Below are positions 12,272 to 23,553 of a DNA stretch of 64,000 nucleotides, in pieces. Where the stretch lies: positions 386,346 to 450,345 of the forward strand of contig QKYT01000011.1 of assembly GCA_003550305.1 (NCBI GenBank). Reading direction: 5' to 3'. Positions within the stretch are counted from its first letter, which is position 1. The number at the start of each line of letters is the position of its first letter. The position numbers were made by a program, and so were the translations under genes. The notes under the pieces were generated by a model, which saw only the letters and a program-made list of their open reading frames with translations, was not told where the DNA came from and did no database searches. Source of the stretch: Glomus cerebriforme (Eukaryota > Glomeromycota > Glomeromycetes > Glomerales > Glomeraceae).

Positions 12272-12828
12272 AAATTGTTGTTGGTGTTCGCTAAATTTGC
12301 AAATACAGTAATTATCAATGTGTAGAAGATAAGAAACTTAAATAATTATCATTGTCATTGATATGTTGAATCTACATTTATATTCTCACACGTTATAATA
12401 CCAATGATATTCAATTATGAAACTTTTCAAAGTACTATAAATACTGTTAATACTGCTTTAATGTTAAGAATTTTTTTTTAAAAAAAAAAAAAAGTTTGAA
12501 AATGGTTAAATTAAAATTTTTAAGGATGGGAAATTTTTTCCGATTGTTGATAAGGTAACCAGACGATCACAACAAATTTATCTGAAATGAATGCAGCTTT
12601 ATTTAAAATTGTATACCAGATACAGTACATTTGTCTATATTAAAAAAAATAAAAGATTAATTTTAATGATATATGAAATGAAACTACAACAAACATTAAT
12701 TACCAAATTTTATGTATAAAATTATGAAATTTTTGAAGTTAAAAAAAAAGATATTAAAAAATAATATAATAATAAAAGATTTTTAAAGTTTTTGAGATAC
12801 TATATCGAATTTATTTCCTTCAATAAAA
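12272..12828. other. intergenic with a T9-A14 tract
   Basis: Promoter side of the LamG-like gene and 3' side of the next minus-strand gene. It contains a T-run followed directly by an A-run at 12471-12493. No gene is seen. Confidence 0.55.
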
Positions 12829-13143
12829 TTACTTTCGTTTTAATTTATTACTACCACTTGAATCGTTACTCGAAGGAGATGATGTATTAATGGGTATTGA
12901 GGAAAGTCCTGTTGAAATATTTGTAGTATATTTATCAAATGTAAATAATGAATATTGTTTTGTAAAAGAAACATGAGAGTTTAAATATGAAAAAGTACTT
13001 TGAGACGGAGTTAGTGATCGTTCTGATTGAATTTGTTCTCCTTTCTCGCTGCCTTTAAGTTGATTTTTTTTTGTTGAAGTATAAGAATGATCAGGAGTGT
13101 TATTTTTCTCCATTAAACATGCTGGACAAATACACGAAGACAT
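12829..13143 (-). CDS. small Ser/Thr-rich hypothetical protein with CICPACL motif
   Basis: A 104-codon frame with an early cysteine cluster (MSSCICPACLMEK) and then a polar, Ser/Thr/Lys-rich, probably disordered sequence ending in SNKLKRK. I do not recognise a family. The low-complexity composition and clean start argue for a real gene. The cysteines could bind metal or be lipidated, but nothing proves this. Confidence 0.45.
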   Translation of the reverse strand: MSSCICPACLMEKNNTPDHSYTSTKKNQLKGSEKGEQIQSERSLTPSQSTFSYLNSHVSFTKQYSLFTFDKYTTNISTGLSSIPINTSSPSSNDSSGSNKLKRK

Positions 13144-14093
13144 TATGAATTTATATGTTAAACACTTGAAATTCTTTAGAAATTCTCGTTTTTTTAAGAA
13201 AAAAATATATTTCTTTTTTTTTTATTTTTTTTGCAAGAACTTTATTTTGGTTTTTTTATAAGGAAGCACTTCAACCTTAAAATGATGGAATTATCTGTTA
13301 TCATGTGTACTCGTGGGATTTCGGAAGAATTGGCATTTAGCATATGAAACAGAATTTTCTCTTTCAGTATCTATTCAATCAGTTAAAAAAGAAAGATATT
13401 CATCACGTTATGGGCACAAGAAAATCTTTTTAATATAATAAAGCTTATGTAAGAGATTGCAGATAGGGAGATTAATATTATGTATTATCGTATGTTATCT
13501 GTTATTGAATTACTCTTTTTTAATTAGATCTAAACTTTTATATAACGATATACTCAAAACCCTTTGCCACTTTGTAGAGAATAGTTTGATTCGATAGAAA
13601 ATACGAGATTTTCATTGTTAACTTTTTAATCATATGGGTAGACCTTTCAACATATCGGAGGAAACAACATTATTGAATTATCCGATATTATTTAAACTTT
13701 ATTTGGGTTCGTTTTACAGCTAGGCATTGTGACGTAATTTTCATAAATTCTTTTTCCTTTAGAAATTTCACCCAAAGAAAATTTTACGGAAATCGATGAC
13801 AAAGATTGTATAATCTGAGAATGGTAGAATTTTTCAAGGTTTTAAAAAAAAAAAGCTAGATAATGAAAGTTTCACTGTAAAAAAAAAAAATATTATTTTT
13901 TATCGTATAATATAAAATTCGTTATTATTCTTACTATTCTTTTGCAAAAGATAAGGATATTTGTTACATGATCATATGAAATATCAATATAAATGTTTGT
14001 CGTAAAAATAATACAAAGTTATATAATATATTCGTTTTGTATACGAAATAAAAAAATATTAGAAAAATTATTTTCTTCTCAATTTTATTAACT
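13144..14093. other. intergenic, no gene seen
   Basis: AT-rich DNA with long A and T runs (13216-13230, 13847-13856, 13880-13890). No supported gene or RNA. Confidence 0.55.
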
Positions 14094-14453
14094 TTATCCT
14101 GTGGCCTTTTGAAAAACTCCTAATGGAATTCCTTCTCTTTCCCTCCTTCGTTTTTCATTTCTTGCTTTATCCTTGAGTTGGACGTTTGTTCGATGATTTA
14201 AAGGTCCATTTGACATGCTTAATATGAGGGTCCAATTGGTTCCAAATTTTTTCATTCCTTCTTCCAATTCATCTAATTCTTCCTGCGTCCACTCAATACG
14301 TTTCCGTTTCTTGCGTATAAATTTATTTTGAGGCATTAAAGGTGCTTGGTTGGTTCTTTTATTTACAGATTTATTAGTAAGTAATGATTCTTCGAATACA
14401 TCTTCAACGGTTGGAACATTTGTATTTTCTTGATTTTCTTGACCGTCTGGCAT
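14094..14453 (-). CDS. Myb-like (telobox-type) DNA-binding protein
   Basis: Single-exon protein of 119 residues. The first half is polar with a basic patch (KFIRKKRKR, about residues 45-53) that can serve as nuclear localisation signal. Residues about 55-110 form one Myb/SANT repeat with the tryptophans in IEWTQEE and TNWTLIL. The third helix NVQLKDKARNEKRR resembles the telobox consensus (VDLKDKWRN) of TRF, Teb1 and Tbf1-type proteins, but with Ala where the last Trp usually sits. The family binds telomeric TTAGGG-type repeats or promoter copies of them. It is divergent with SUA5, with 278 bp between start codons. It is short for a TRF protein and lacks a dimerisation domain, so a Tbf1/Teb1-like transcription role is as likely as telomere binding. 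Confidence 0.7.
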   Translation of the reverse strand: MPDGQENQENTNVPTVEDVFEESLLTNKSVNKRTNQAPLMPQNKFIRKKRKRIEWTQEELDELEEGMKKFGTNWTLILSMSNGPLNHRTNVQLKDKARNEKRRREREGIPLGVFQKATG

Positions 14454-14731
14454 TTTTGATTTTTTGATAAGTTTAATGGTGAAAAATATAAAATCGCGTC
14501 TTTAAACGCGACAAAATTTTCCTTTCGAAATTTACAAAAAAAGTAATTAAGTAAAAAAAATCAGTATTAGGATTATAAAAGCATTCTTATGAGCTATAAA
14601 TGGCATCAAATTTATAGCGGTTGAAAAGTTTATCAAAATTTACTCATAACAAGAATGTATTTTTTATATGCAAATGATCGGAGTACAAAAAAAAAAACTA
14701 TGAAATCATTGATTTTTTTTTTTCAATCAAA
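14454..14731. promoter_or_regulatory. shared divergent promoter (Myb-like gene / SUA5)
   Basis: A 278-bp gap separates two start codons pointing away from each other. It is AT-rich with T-runs immediately before the SUA5 start. A bidirectional promoter is inferred from geometry only. No specific factor site was identified. Confidence 0.5.
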
Positions 14732-16072
14732 ATGTCTTCCTCTCTCTTTTTTTGTTCCCTAAAGTTTCGACAATTCCTACATTCTCGTTCCTTTTCACCT
14801 TCACACTTTTTGATCCCAGTCAATTCTATTATATCCTCTTACTCAACATACCTTCCTATAATGAAGACCCAAGTAAAAGTCATAGATCCTTCAACAATAA
14901 CTTTTTCTACAGAAGATATTGAAGATCCTAAGTTTGATATTTCGGATCCAAATGTTTTATCAATTCTTAACGAAGCCGTAGATTTACTTAAAAAAGATAA
15001 AGTAATTGCTATGCCAACGGAAACAGTTTATGGCTTAGCTGCATGCGCTATATCAGCACAAGGAGTAAACCAAATTTTTTCTGTAAAAAATAGACCACCG
15101 GATAATCCGTTAATTGTACATATTTCTTCATTAAAAATGTTAAGATCTTTATTACCAACTAAAAAAAATGGTGAAATTGGTGAAATACCTGAAATATATG
15201 AACCAATTATTAAAAAATTTTGGCCAGGTCCTTTGACTATTTTAGTACCAAAATCCATACTAATACCTTCAGAAATAACTTGTAATTTATCAACAGTTGC
15301 GGTTAGATTTCCTTCACATCCTATCGCGAGAGCTTTAATATCATTATGTGGATTTCCCTTAGCAGCTCCTTCGGCGAATACTTCAGGAAAACCATCACCT
15401 ACTTTAGCTTCTCATGTATTAACAGATCTAAATGGTAAGATACCGTTAATTATTGATGGAGGACAATGTAATTTTGGAGTTGAGTCTACTGTTTTTGATG
15501 CAATAGGATCTTACGGACCTGTTATATTACGACCCGGTGGTATAACATATGAAGCATTAAGTAGTATGCCTGGAATGGAGAATCTTCGAGTTTACAAAAA
15601 AGATTTTGTTGATAAAAAGCTTGAAATAGATCCAACAACACCTGGAATGAAATATCGACATTATTCTCCTAATGCCGAAGTAATTTTGGTGGATGTTGAT
15701 GATAATAATAAATCTCGTGAAATAATGGAAAAAGAAATCAAAAGAATAAGAAAAAATGGCAAAATAACAATTGGATTACTGGCCACAAGAACATCCTACA
15801 CTATGTCAGAGGGAGAAAATGAAACGATTGAATCTACTAACATTGCGCGTTTAGATGGGAGTGATACACGATTATCACGAAATATAATAGAATATACTTT
15901 GGGTGATTCGACGCATCCCGAACAAATTGCGAAAGAATTATTCAAAGGATTGAGATATTTGGATGAACATAACGTAGATTATATAATTGTCGAAGGAATT
16001 TCTGAAGAGGAAGAAGGTTTAGCCGTTATGAATAGATTAAGAAAAGCAGCATCGAGAATTATAAGTGAATAA
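14732..16072 (+). CDS. SUA5: threonylcarbamoyl-AMP synthase (SUA5)
   Basis: Intronless 446-residue enzyme that makes threonylcarbamoyl-AMP from threonine, bicarbonate and ATP, the first step of t6A37 modification of ANN-decoding tRNAs. The YrdC domain (about residues 70-270) has AMPTETVYGLAA, the nucleotide-binding stretch KNRPPDNPLIVHISS, FWPGPLTILVP, the SAPSAN-type APSANTSGKPSP, and GVESTVFD. A PTTPGMKYRHYSPNA linker leads to the Sua5 C-terminal domain (about 310-446). The length matches full Sua5 rather than the shorter YrdC. The first 43 residues are Ser/Arg-rich without acidic residues, which fits a mitochondrial presequence. A second in-frame Met (MKTQVKV, base 14861) would give the cytosolic form. 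Dual localisation from alternative starts is known for eukaryotic YRDC/Sua5 proteins, and its use here is inference. Confidence 0.95.
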   Translation: MSSSLFFCSLKFRQFLHSRSFSPSHFLIPVNSIISSYSTYLPIMKTQVKVIDPSTITFSTEDIEDPKFDISDPNVLSILNEAVDLLKKDKVIAMPTETVYGLAACAISAQGVNQIFSVKNRPPDNPLIVHISSLKMLRSLLPTKKNGEIGEIPEIYEPIIKKFWPGPLTILVPKSILIPSEITCNLSTVAVRFPSHPIARALISLCGFPLAAPSANTSGKPSPTLASHVLTDLNGKIPLIIDGGQCNFGVESTVFDAIGSYGPVILRPGGITYEALSSMPGMENLRVYKKDFVDKKLEIDPTTPGMKYRHYSPNAEVILVDVDDNNKSREIMEKEIKRIRKNGKITIGLLATRTSYTMSEGENETIESTNIARLDGSDTRLSRNIIEYTLGDSTHPEQIAKELFKGLRYLDEHNVDYIIVEGISEEEEGLAVMNRLRKAASRIISE

Positions 16073-16280
16073 ATCCTTTAAATATCCCAATATATATTTA
16101 TAAATTTAATTATTACAAAAAAAAAATATATAGATAAATATATATTTTAATATTAATTATTAATTTCAAAAATTTAAATAAAATCAAATTATAATTTTAC
16201 AGAATTTTAAGTAATAATGAAACAAACTTATTATTCATAAATATTAACATGTAGTATTGAATTAAATAAATCTCTCAAAG

Positions 16281-17035
16281 TTAATCTGTCGTAACATTTA
16301 AACTTATATCACTCATTAGTGAACTCAGATTGTCCACTACTGAATCTGAATCTAAATTATCATCTACGGATTTCAAATTTTTTTCATATCTCAAATCTAA
16401 TAAACAAACAGGCGGTGAATGATCGAAAAAAAAATCTTGAGCTCTTTTCCTTTGCCCAGGAATTGTGGGAGAATTTGAAGTAAACTTTGATACCCTCAAA
16501 GCATACCATAATGCTCCCAAAAACCATTCTACATCATCCATTGTGTAGAATGGGTCCTCATCAGATTTTTTTGATGATAATTTTACCTCATTACGAATTG
16601 GAGGTTTTTTAATGTCACCTCCAATTTTTGCATCAAACTTAGTCTCAACCTGGATAATAAGAATTAATCAAAAGTGATTGCTAGGTTACTCTAAAGAGCT
16701 GTGTAATTAAAAAGTCTGCTCGTACCAATTGTTGAGGTTCTAAAAATTCACCGAAACGTTGTGCGCGTCTTGCGCGTCTTGCTGCTTCATCGGGATCTGA
16801 AGCAACTGAAGTGTCCATTATAATACTAGAACTATGTGTCTCATTGTTATTCCACTTTCTACCTCCTAAAAGAAAGAAAAAAAAAAAGTATTAATTAACC
16901 AATTACGAGAATAAAATTTCATTTTACTTATAAAGACCTAAAAATCTTCATTAATAAAAAATTCTTACCTCTGTTATGTCCTCTCTGTCCTCGGTTATCT
17001 CTACTATTATTTTGTTGGTTACGCTTACGATTCAT
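16281..17035 (-). CDS. hypothetical protein, three exons
   Basis: Spliced product of 191 residues from exons 16969-17035, 16726-16865 and 16281-16649 with GT-AG introns in consistent phase. The N-terminus is basic and Asn/Arg/Gly-rich (MNRKRNQQNNSRDNRGQRG), suggesting RNA binding. A charged helix with ARRARRAQRFGEFLEP follows in exon 2. The third exon holds a compact hydrophobic segment (EWFLGALWYALRVSK) and an acidic Ser/Asp-rich tail. I do not recognise the family; a nuclear or RNA-related role is suggested only by the basic N-terminus. It is divergent with MED17 (224 bp apart). A shorter product starting at the Met at 16541 is possible but would discard the well-spliced upstream exons. Confidence 0.7.
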
Positions 17036-17259
17036 AATTATTATTTATAACTTTATAATAATAGATACAGCATCAATAAAATATTCAAAAAAAATAGTAC
17101 TTTTAAAAAAATTTTATATGTTGTGGAACGGTAATTATTTACTGAAAAGCCATTACTTTTATTTTTGTCCCCTTACTCCAGTCAAAAATTTTTCCGGATA
17201 GATGTGACCTTGAATTTTTCTATATCATACTTATATTTTTTTATTCTTTTGACGTAAAA
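17036..17259. promoter_or_regulatory. shared divergent promoter (hypothetical gene / MED17)
   Basis: A 224-bp gap between two opposed start codons. It is AT-rich with no defined motif recognised. A bidirectional promoter is inferred from spacing. Confidence 0.45.
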
Positions 17260-20200
17260 ATGGATAAAAACATATCGATTGAACCTCGAATTGAACCTCC
17301 AGCCTTTGATGTTACAATTGAAGGAAAAGAAATCTATCAACCGTATGTAATTTCTTGATATTCGGCAATGTATCTAAATACTTTATTCACACTTTCATTG
17401 TTTGTAACTTTGTTAGTAAACAGACTCCAACTGAAAGATTTTCAAAACAAGTAAGACAATTATGGGCGGAACGAGATTTTCGTACTTTGACCATTGAATC
17501 CTTGGAAAATGGCGAAAGTTCTGGAAAGAAAGAATCAAAAGCAGATGATAAAACCACTAATATCGCTTCCATGAAGAATACCATTAGGGATTCTGTTGCG
17601 TGAATATAATATTTTTTTTTTACTGCATAATTTATCAGATTTTTATTTTGGATTGATAATCACAAAACCTAATTTGACTTAAATTTTACTTAATAGTTCG
17701 TCACATAATGACATTGGTATAGGAATTGATGTATTGAATTTGATTTTATCTGATTCTCGACCAAATTTTACTCCAACAAATCCGTTACCAGTCCCTTCTC
17801 GTATGATACAGAATTATGGTCATAGCCTTCCCCAATTAAGTAAACTATCCCAATTTCAGAATTTTAAATTGATGTTGGGAATGAAACGCAGGGTATTACT
17901 GTTTTCTATTAATTTTGTTTAATTCTATTTTAATGTTCTATAATTAATTATTATTATTTTAATTATAGCAACTTAAACATGCAGCTGGAATTATATCATC
18001 AGCGGCTGAAAAACTGAGTAGCATTGTTGAAAAAGAAAAAACATTCTGGAATGAAGCAGTGTCTTTAAGAGAACATCATTGGACTTTGCAACGTGGTGGT
18101 AGTAAAGAAAAAAATGCCGGTCTTCAGATTTTCGTTAGTTATGGGTATCAGCTTGGCAAGTATTTTTTATTACTTTGTTTCGATTTACATATATTTAAAT
18201 ATAAACTCATTAGATATACATGACTTCGATTTAGCTGGGTCTATTTATCTGGAAAATACTGCAGCACAAATTTTGAGATCACTAGATGAAAAACAAATCG
18301 CAATTGCACTACCGCAAAAAGCCAAAGGAACAGTTAAATTACGCCTACGAAAAAGTTCTATAGCCCCAGGTTGTGATGGACCTTGTGTTCAGGAAAATTC
18401 ACGTATGGATTATTTATTTTATTTATATTTTTTTTTTTTGATTTATTCTTTTTTTTTCTGTTTTATAATTAAGTGAATATAATACTTAGTAAGAATTATT
18501 TAGTACTTCGCTTTGAATCGATCGAAGGTTCAAATATTCATCAACAACTTTTAGCTGCTCAGAAAGCTGTTTTTGAAGCTGAGTTGTTTGAACAAGTATG
18601 TTTTATCACAGTATCTTATTCTATTATTCTATTTCATTTTTTGCTTTTTTCCGCCTTTTACTGTTAATGAATGCAGGAACAAGATGATTTCTCATTATCG
18701 TATATAAATTATTGGACTTGACTTCATTAGTTTATCATTTTAATCATGTTATGATTTTTTAAAATCATGCTGAAGAAAATATAACAAAGAATAAGAATAA
18801 GAAATAGAATTAGATATAACTTATACATAGATATATTCAGCATACAAAACGTATATGAGTTAGTTAATAATATAGAATCAATAATTTAATTTTAATTTAA
18901 TTTCTTCTTTATTTATTCGATTATATAGTTGGTTAAGGAGGCGCGTGTAATGACTAATGTAATACTTCTTGAAAATGAAATTTGCCTTCAAGTTTATCCT
19001 GGTGTAGATTTGACAATTCAGTGGGTAAATACAAAAAATTATAACACGGTCGATTCTTAAATTACAATTAATTTATTAATACATTTGTTGGCTTACTAGG
19101 CAAATAATGACACAATACAAGAGGACAAAGAGGAGACTCGGTCCGAAATTGAAATGCCGATTTGGAATATGCACACAGATGATGATTGGACACCTGGACT
19201 TCAAACAGACAATTTCAACAGGACAATTTCGCCAGAATCTTCTACATGTACCGTGTTAAAATTAGCCATGGATCTTTTGGTTAGGAGATTTCATCGACGA
19301 AACTTTATTAGAGACCAAGAACGCGTAATACAAGGAAATAGAGGAGTACATAGAGATAGGTAAATATTAAAAAGTATATATTTTAATTTATTGTATATTT
19401 TATAAATTGTTTTTTTTTATTAACACAAAGTTTTTTTTTTTAAAAAAAAAAAACTATTACAGCGGACATGCTCAAATTCTTACACAACCCCTTCACCTAC
19501 TTAAATATCATTTCTTTTGTATTCATTTGCGTGAAGTTTTAAATTCAACCACTAAGCCCTTAAAAGATGGTGGTATACCAGTTCAAATTCATTTTATTTC
19601 TCATCTTTCTAAAGGTAAAGAGTTGATAGAAGAAGTTTGGAAAAAGATTGGTAATGATAAATTATCATTATTTACCGGATCGGTTATAGTAATTATCGAT
19701 TATAGGTAAATTTTATTTCTATAAAGAATATACTTTTTATATTTTTTTTTTATTTATTAATTAGTATTAAATACTATATAGGCATAGCATTCGATTCACA
19801 TTGGAATCACCCGGAACATTGACTCTTCATTTACCACATATTGATATGAAGACTAGAAATTTGACACAATTTCAAGAATTACTTCATAGGGAAATTAAAC
19901 TACTCTTGTTAAGAATAGTACTTGAAAAATTAAATACTTTAACAGGTCTTAAAGATATTGTAACAAATGCTGGTAAATGGTATTTAGATTCACCAGCATT
20001 GATGATATATAAAGATATGCCTCCAGCGGTGCCTTTATCGGCTTTTAAGAAGAAGAAATCTTCTTTTGATCTTGATGACTTATTAAAAGTTGAAATATCA
20101 GAAGATCTTAAGAAAAAAGATGAATGGATTCCTGAATATTGGAGACGTCCAGTGTAAGTATTTTATTATATGTAATTTTTTAATTATTTAAATGTAATAA

Positions 20201-20392
20201 TTAGACTTTATCATTTTTTTTTATAGTAAGATCACAATCGTTGATGGTTATTCATCACAAGATAAATTAGCAGTTAGAGTTGAAGCTGCTTTAGCGGATG
20301 CTAAACCAGAATTGATTATAGGTGCTAGTGGTAAAAATATTCCCAGAGAATTTGGTGAAATGGTTTATGAATTTTTAGTCAATTTGTTATAA
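17260..20392 (+). CDS. MED17: Mediator of RNA polymerase II transcription subunit 17
   Basis: Head-module scaffold subunit of Mediator, which links activators to RNA polymerase II. Eleven exons join into 698 codons: 17260-17342, 17417-17599, 17697-17892, 17969-18155, 18214-18402, 18474-18595, 18929-19024, 19100-19359, 19463-19705, 19782-20153 and 20227-20392. Diagnostic segments are FSKQVRQLWAERDFRTLT near the N-terminus, the central FWNEAVSLREHHWTLQ, and ELFEQ joined to LVKEARVMTN across intron 6. Intron 4 has an unusual GC donor (G|GCAAGT) with a normal AG acceptor, and phase and protein continuity support it. Intron 6 is long for this locus (333 bp). Its first part, beginning GAACAAGATG, could be mistaken for an exon but soon meets a stop. 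The length agrees with fungal and animal Med17. The gene converges on the dynactin gene. Confidence 0.82.
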
Positions 20393-20652
20393 TTATAACA
20401 TTTTTATAGAGAAATTATTTAGTTATTTTATATTGTTTGATTTATTCTTTTTATTTTATTTTTTCGGAAATATTAAGTTGTTTATGTCAAGATGTATGTT
20501 CTTTTTCATACATTACTTTTTATTATTAATGTTTAAACAATATAATTACCAGGAAAATTCTCTTTATTAAATGAAAGAAATGCAAAAATATGCATATGTA
20601 TTAAAAAAAAAATCTATAATAATAGAAATAAAAAAACAGCAAAACATAAGAT

Positions 20653-21015
20653 TTAGAAATTAATGGGTGACAATGTTATTAAAGCTTTATTATTTACTGT
20701 CCTTGTTGTTCTTGAAGATGATGCAACTTCAATTGTTGTAGATGAAGCAGAAGATGAAGATGCTGATGAAGATGCTGAATTCTGAGATGATGCTGTTGTT
20801 GAAGGTGTTGAGGATGTTGATGTCGCTTTTGTTGTATATTGTGGTGTATCAAAAAATAACTTACGAATTAATATAGCTTGTACAATTACAACAAACATTA
20901 ATAAAATATTAAGTAAAAATGAATTTTCATTTGTTGGCTGTCCTGTTGATAAATTTGAACTATTCGAATTTTGATGATAAAAATTTCTACTATGATCCGG
21001 ACGATGGTTATCGTT
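20653..21015 (-). other. open in-frame extension after the DCTN5 stop, with membrane helix and Ser/Thr-rich tail
   Basis: Directly after the TGA of DCTN5 (21016-21018) the same frame stays open for 120 codons to 20653. The segment begins with an Asn/Ser-rich hydrophilic linker (NDNHRPDHSR...), has a hydrophobic helix (LLNILLMFVVIVQAILI) and ends with a Ser/Thr/Ala-rich tail of about 60 residues. An internal Met codon at 20896-20898 starts an 81-codon version. The composition looks like protein rather than chance. It may be a readthrough isoform, a separate small membrane gene with an unseen start, or the remnant of a fusion cut by a nonsense change. Confidence 0.5.
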
Positions 21016-21908
21016 TCAACTATCTTTTGGTTGAAATTTAGCATAATAATCTTTTGTCTTTGATTCATAAAGATCTTGAACGCATTCTGGTAATTCATCA
21101 ACAAATGCACCTAATAATAATAACAATAATGAGTTAAAGGAGTCAATATTGGCCTTTAAAAAAAACATTTATATAATAGTAATATTTGTTTTTATTACTT
21201 ACCAGGAGATCCTTCGTAAATTGAGAAAGATGGTACAACAGTATTTGGTGGTATCACTGTATTATCTTCAATTCTGCAACAATCTTTTATGATTGCAAAT
21301 CTTCCAATAACACAATTTTTTCCGATATGTACAAAAGAACCTATTGTTGCTGCTTCAACAATACTTCCTTCTCCAATAGTTACATGATCTCCTATTTTCA
21401 TAGGATAATAACTGAATATCCTAAATAAATAAATATATATATAATTAAGATCATAATCATTATTTTAGTTGAGATCAAATGTGTAAACTTAATAAGTACC
21501 CTTTGTAGGTTTTATACGGAGGTCGAATGATGCTTCCTCTTGCTAAAAGGCAATATCTACCAATGGCAACTACTACAGCATGACCACCTCCAGTACGTCT
21601 CAAATCCCCTCTAATAACACAATCAGTTTGAATAATAGTCTATACAAAAAGAGAAACGATTGTTATAATAATAATATGATAAAATTTATATTTTCTTGCG
21701 ATTTACCTTTCCACCCAATATGATATTTTGACTTCCACAGATTACGGACTTACGACTAACTTTATTTCCCGTGTCCTAACGAAAAATTAATAGCGCCAAT
21801 AATTATCAAACAATCGAATTTCGAAAGGCTGTTTTTTTTACAAAATAATAAGTGAATTACCGTTTCAATGTACTCGGAACGATGATAATAAACGATTGGT
21901 GGCTCCAT
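21016..21908 (-). CDS. DCTN5: dynactin subunit 5 (p25)
   Basis: Pointed-end component of dynactin, the cofactor of cytoplasmic dynein. Five exons (21861-21908, 21707-21775, 21500-21639, 21203-21420, 21016-21110) give 189 residues, the usual size of p25. The protein begins [16 protein letters not shown]. The body is a left-handed beta-helix made of hexapeptide repeats, seen in [17 protein letters not shown], then [14 protein letters not shown], then [20 protein letters not shown] and [12 protein letters not shown]. The C-terminal helix ([21 protein letters not shown]) matches the family's end, so the TGA after KDS is at the expected place. All introns are GT-AG and phases agree. The open frame beyond the stop is described separately. 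p25 helps dynein bind early endosomes in filamentous fungi, and that role is expected but untested here. Confidence 0.92.
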
Positions 21909-22375
21909 GTTAACGAGTCCAAAAAAGCCAAGAGAGTTTAAATTTTATTCTATATATTTGGTGTTACGTGTGTTGACACAAGATTCACGTTAGTCATGCA
22001 TATTTGCATATGCCGTAGTATTCTTCATCACGTAACGTCACGACGGTATCTACACGGATGGGTGGGTGATAAATCCGCAAATTCCTAATTATGGGCGGAT
22101 TGCATGTGAAATATGTAATTGTTTACTGATCATACATGCATGTTCTAACCTTATACTACTTAATTTCAGAAAAAAAATTTTTGAAACCACCTGGAACAAA
22201 TATGTCCTATATAAAATGGTTGCTTCTATTTATTACAATTCTATTCAATTATATATATATTCTTTTAAATATTAAATCAGCAAAACCATTTTACATTTTT
22301 TTTTTATTTAATCAAATACAAATAAATTCCAATACATTTCAAAGCTATCATAGGAATATATGAAAAGCCAAAAAT
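21909..22375. other. intergenic between DCTN5 start and zinc-finger gene end
   Basis: Holds the DCTN5 promoter side. Small open frames at 22066-22363 lack features. No gene is called. Confidence 0.55.
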
Positions 22376-23553
22376 TCATTCACATTCTTCTTTTATTAAA
22401 AAATTATTTTGTTCTTGATTATTAAGATATCTCCCATCAGAATAATCCACACAACCAGAATCCGATTCAGCAGAGACTCCCAACCACAGCAAAGTTGATT
22501 TGATGGAACCAGCATCATAGAGTAAATTCATATCAATTTGATTCTCCAAATTTATATCGACTTGATTTGGAACCTCTTCAACAATATTGACTTGGTTTGG
22601 AACCTCATAATCATCAACACATTCTTGTTTTATATACTCCGAACAAATTAAATCCGTATCATCCTCCGCTCGTCGCGAGTTTCCTAAATCTGAATTGATG
22701 ACTTGATATGGCATCACGTTAATACTTTCTTGTTTTATAAACCCAGGAAAAAGCAAATTTGTATCGACATGATTACCCAAATCTGAATCTGAATTGTCAT
22801 TATTGGGAATCTCATCAATACTTTCTTGTTTTATATAGGATGATGATGCTTTCTCAAGGTTTTTCTTTGTTCGTGATTTTTGAGCCCACCTATTTTTTTA
22901 CAATCACGATTCATATATATATATATATAAAATGAATAATCAATATGATCTTACACATAAATTGGGAATTGATGATCTCTAATAATTGATTATACTAAGA
23001 GACGCGCAAAATTTTCCGAGATACGCGCGAGTTAGTAGTTTCTTTTTTTTTTGAGCTAATTTTCTTACCTTTTCTTTGATTCTAACACTCTTAAACGTCT
23101 TTCTTCGTCAGTTTTCGGCCTATTAGGGTCATTATCCCATCTTGTACCTCGAGGAGGATTAATATTATGTTTGGTTTTGAGATGCCGTCGTAGTATAGAC
23201 CTTGCATTCTTTCCCCGATATAGTTTATTGCAATATGTACAAGTAAACTCCAATATCCTAATCTTCTTTTCTTGTCCTGTGACATTCTCTTTATTATCAC
23301 ATTCTGTGGACTCACTCATTTGTATTTGTTGCTGTTGGGGACACGAGGTTTCTTGTATTTGTGATTGAAAGAATATTGGTTGTATTAGTTGAAGAGTATC
23401 TTCTTGTGAATTAGATTCTGGTTGTAAAATTATAGTATTCCATGGTAAAGTATCAATAATTTGTAGTGACACGTGTGTAGCGAAAGGAAGCAAAGGCACT
23501 GCACCTTCTTCAGTAATATAATAGTCAAGCGAACAATTTAACATTTCTGACAT
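22376..23553 (-). CDS. C2H2 zinc-finger protein with repeated IKQE motifs
   Basis: Two exons (23069-23553 and 22376-22889) join AG|G to give 332 residues. Start chosen at MSEMLNC; an upstream in-frame Met at 23610 is possible. Residues about 113-138 form one zinc finger, FTCTYCNKLYRGKN...RRHLKTKH, with C-X2-C-X15-H-X4-H spacing, longer than the classic X12. A basic region follows (RGTRWDNDPNRPK, then LESKKRWAQKSRTKK). The acidic C-terminal half repeats YIKQES, FIKQES, YIKQEC and ends FLIKEE. Each fits the SUMO-acceptor consensus (hydrophobic-K-x-E). A nuclear DNA-binding regulator controlled by sumoylation is a reasonable inference. The target is unknown. Confidence 0.75.

Noticed and set aside
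15028..15258. 76-codon minus-strand frame inside SUA5
   Set aside because: Shadow of the well-supported SUA5 coding frame.
18678..18722. Candidate extra MED17 exon starting GAACAAGATG
   Set aside because: It hits TGA quickly, and joining exon 6 directly to 18929 keeps phase and the family sequence.
20898..21110. 70-codon minus-strand frame overlapping DCTN5 exon 5
   Set aside because: Out-of-frame shadow; the spliced dynactin frame is strongly supported.
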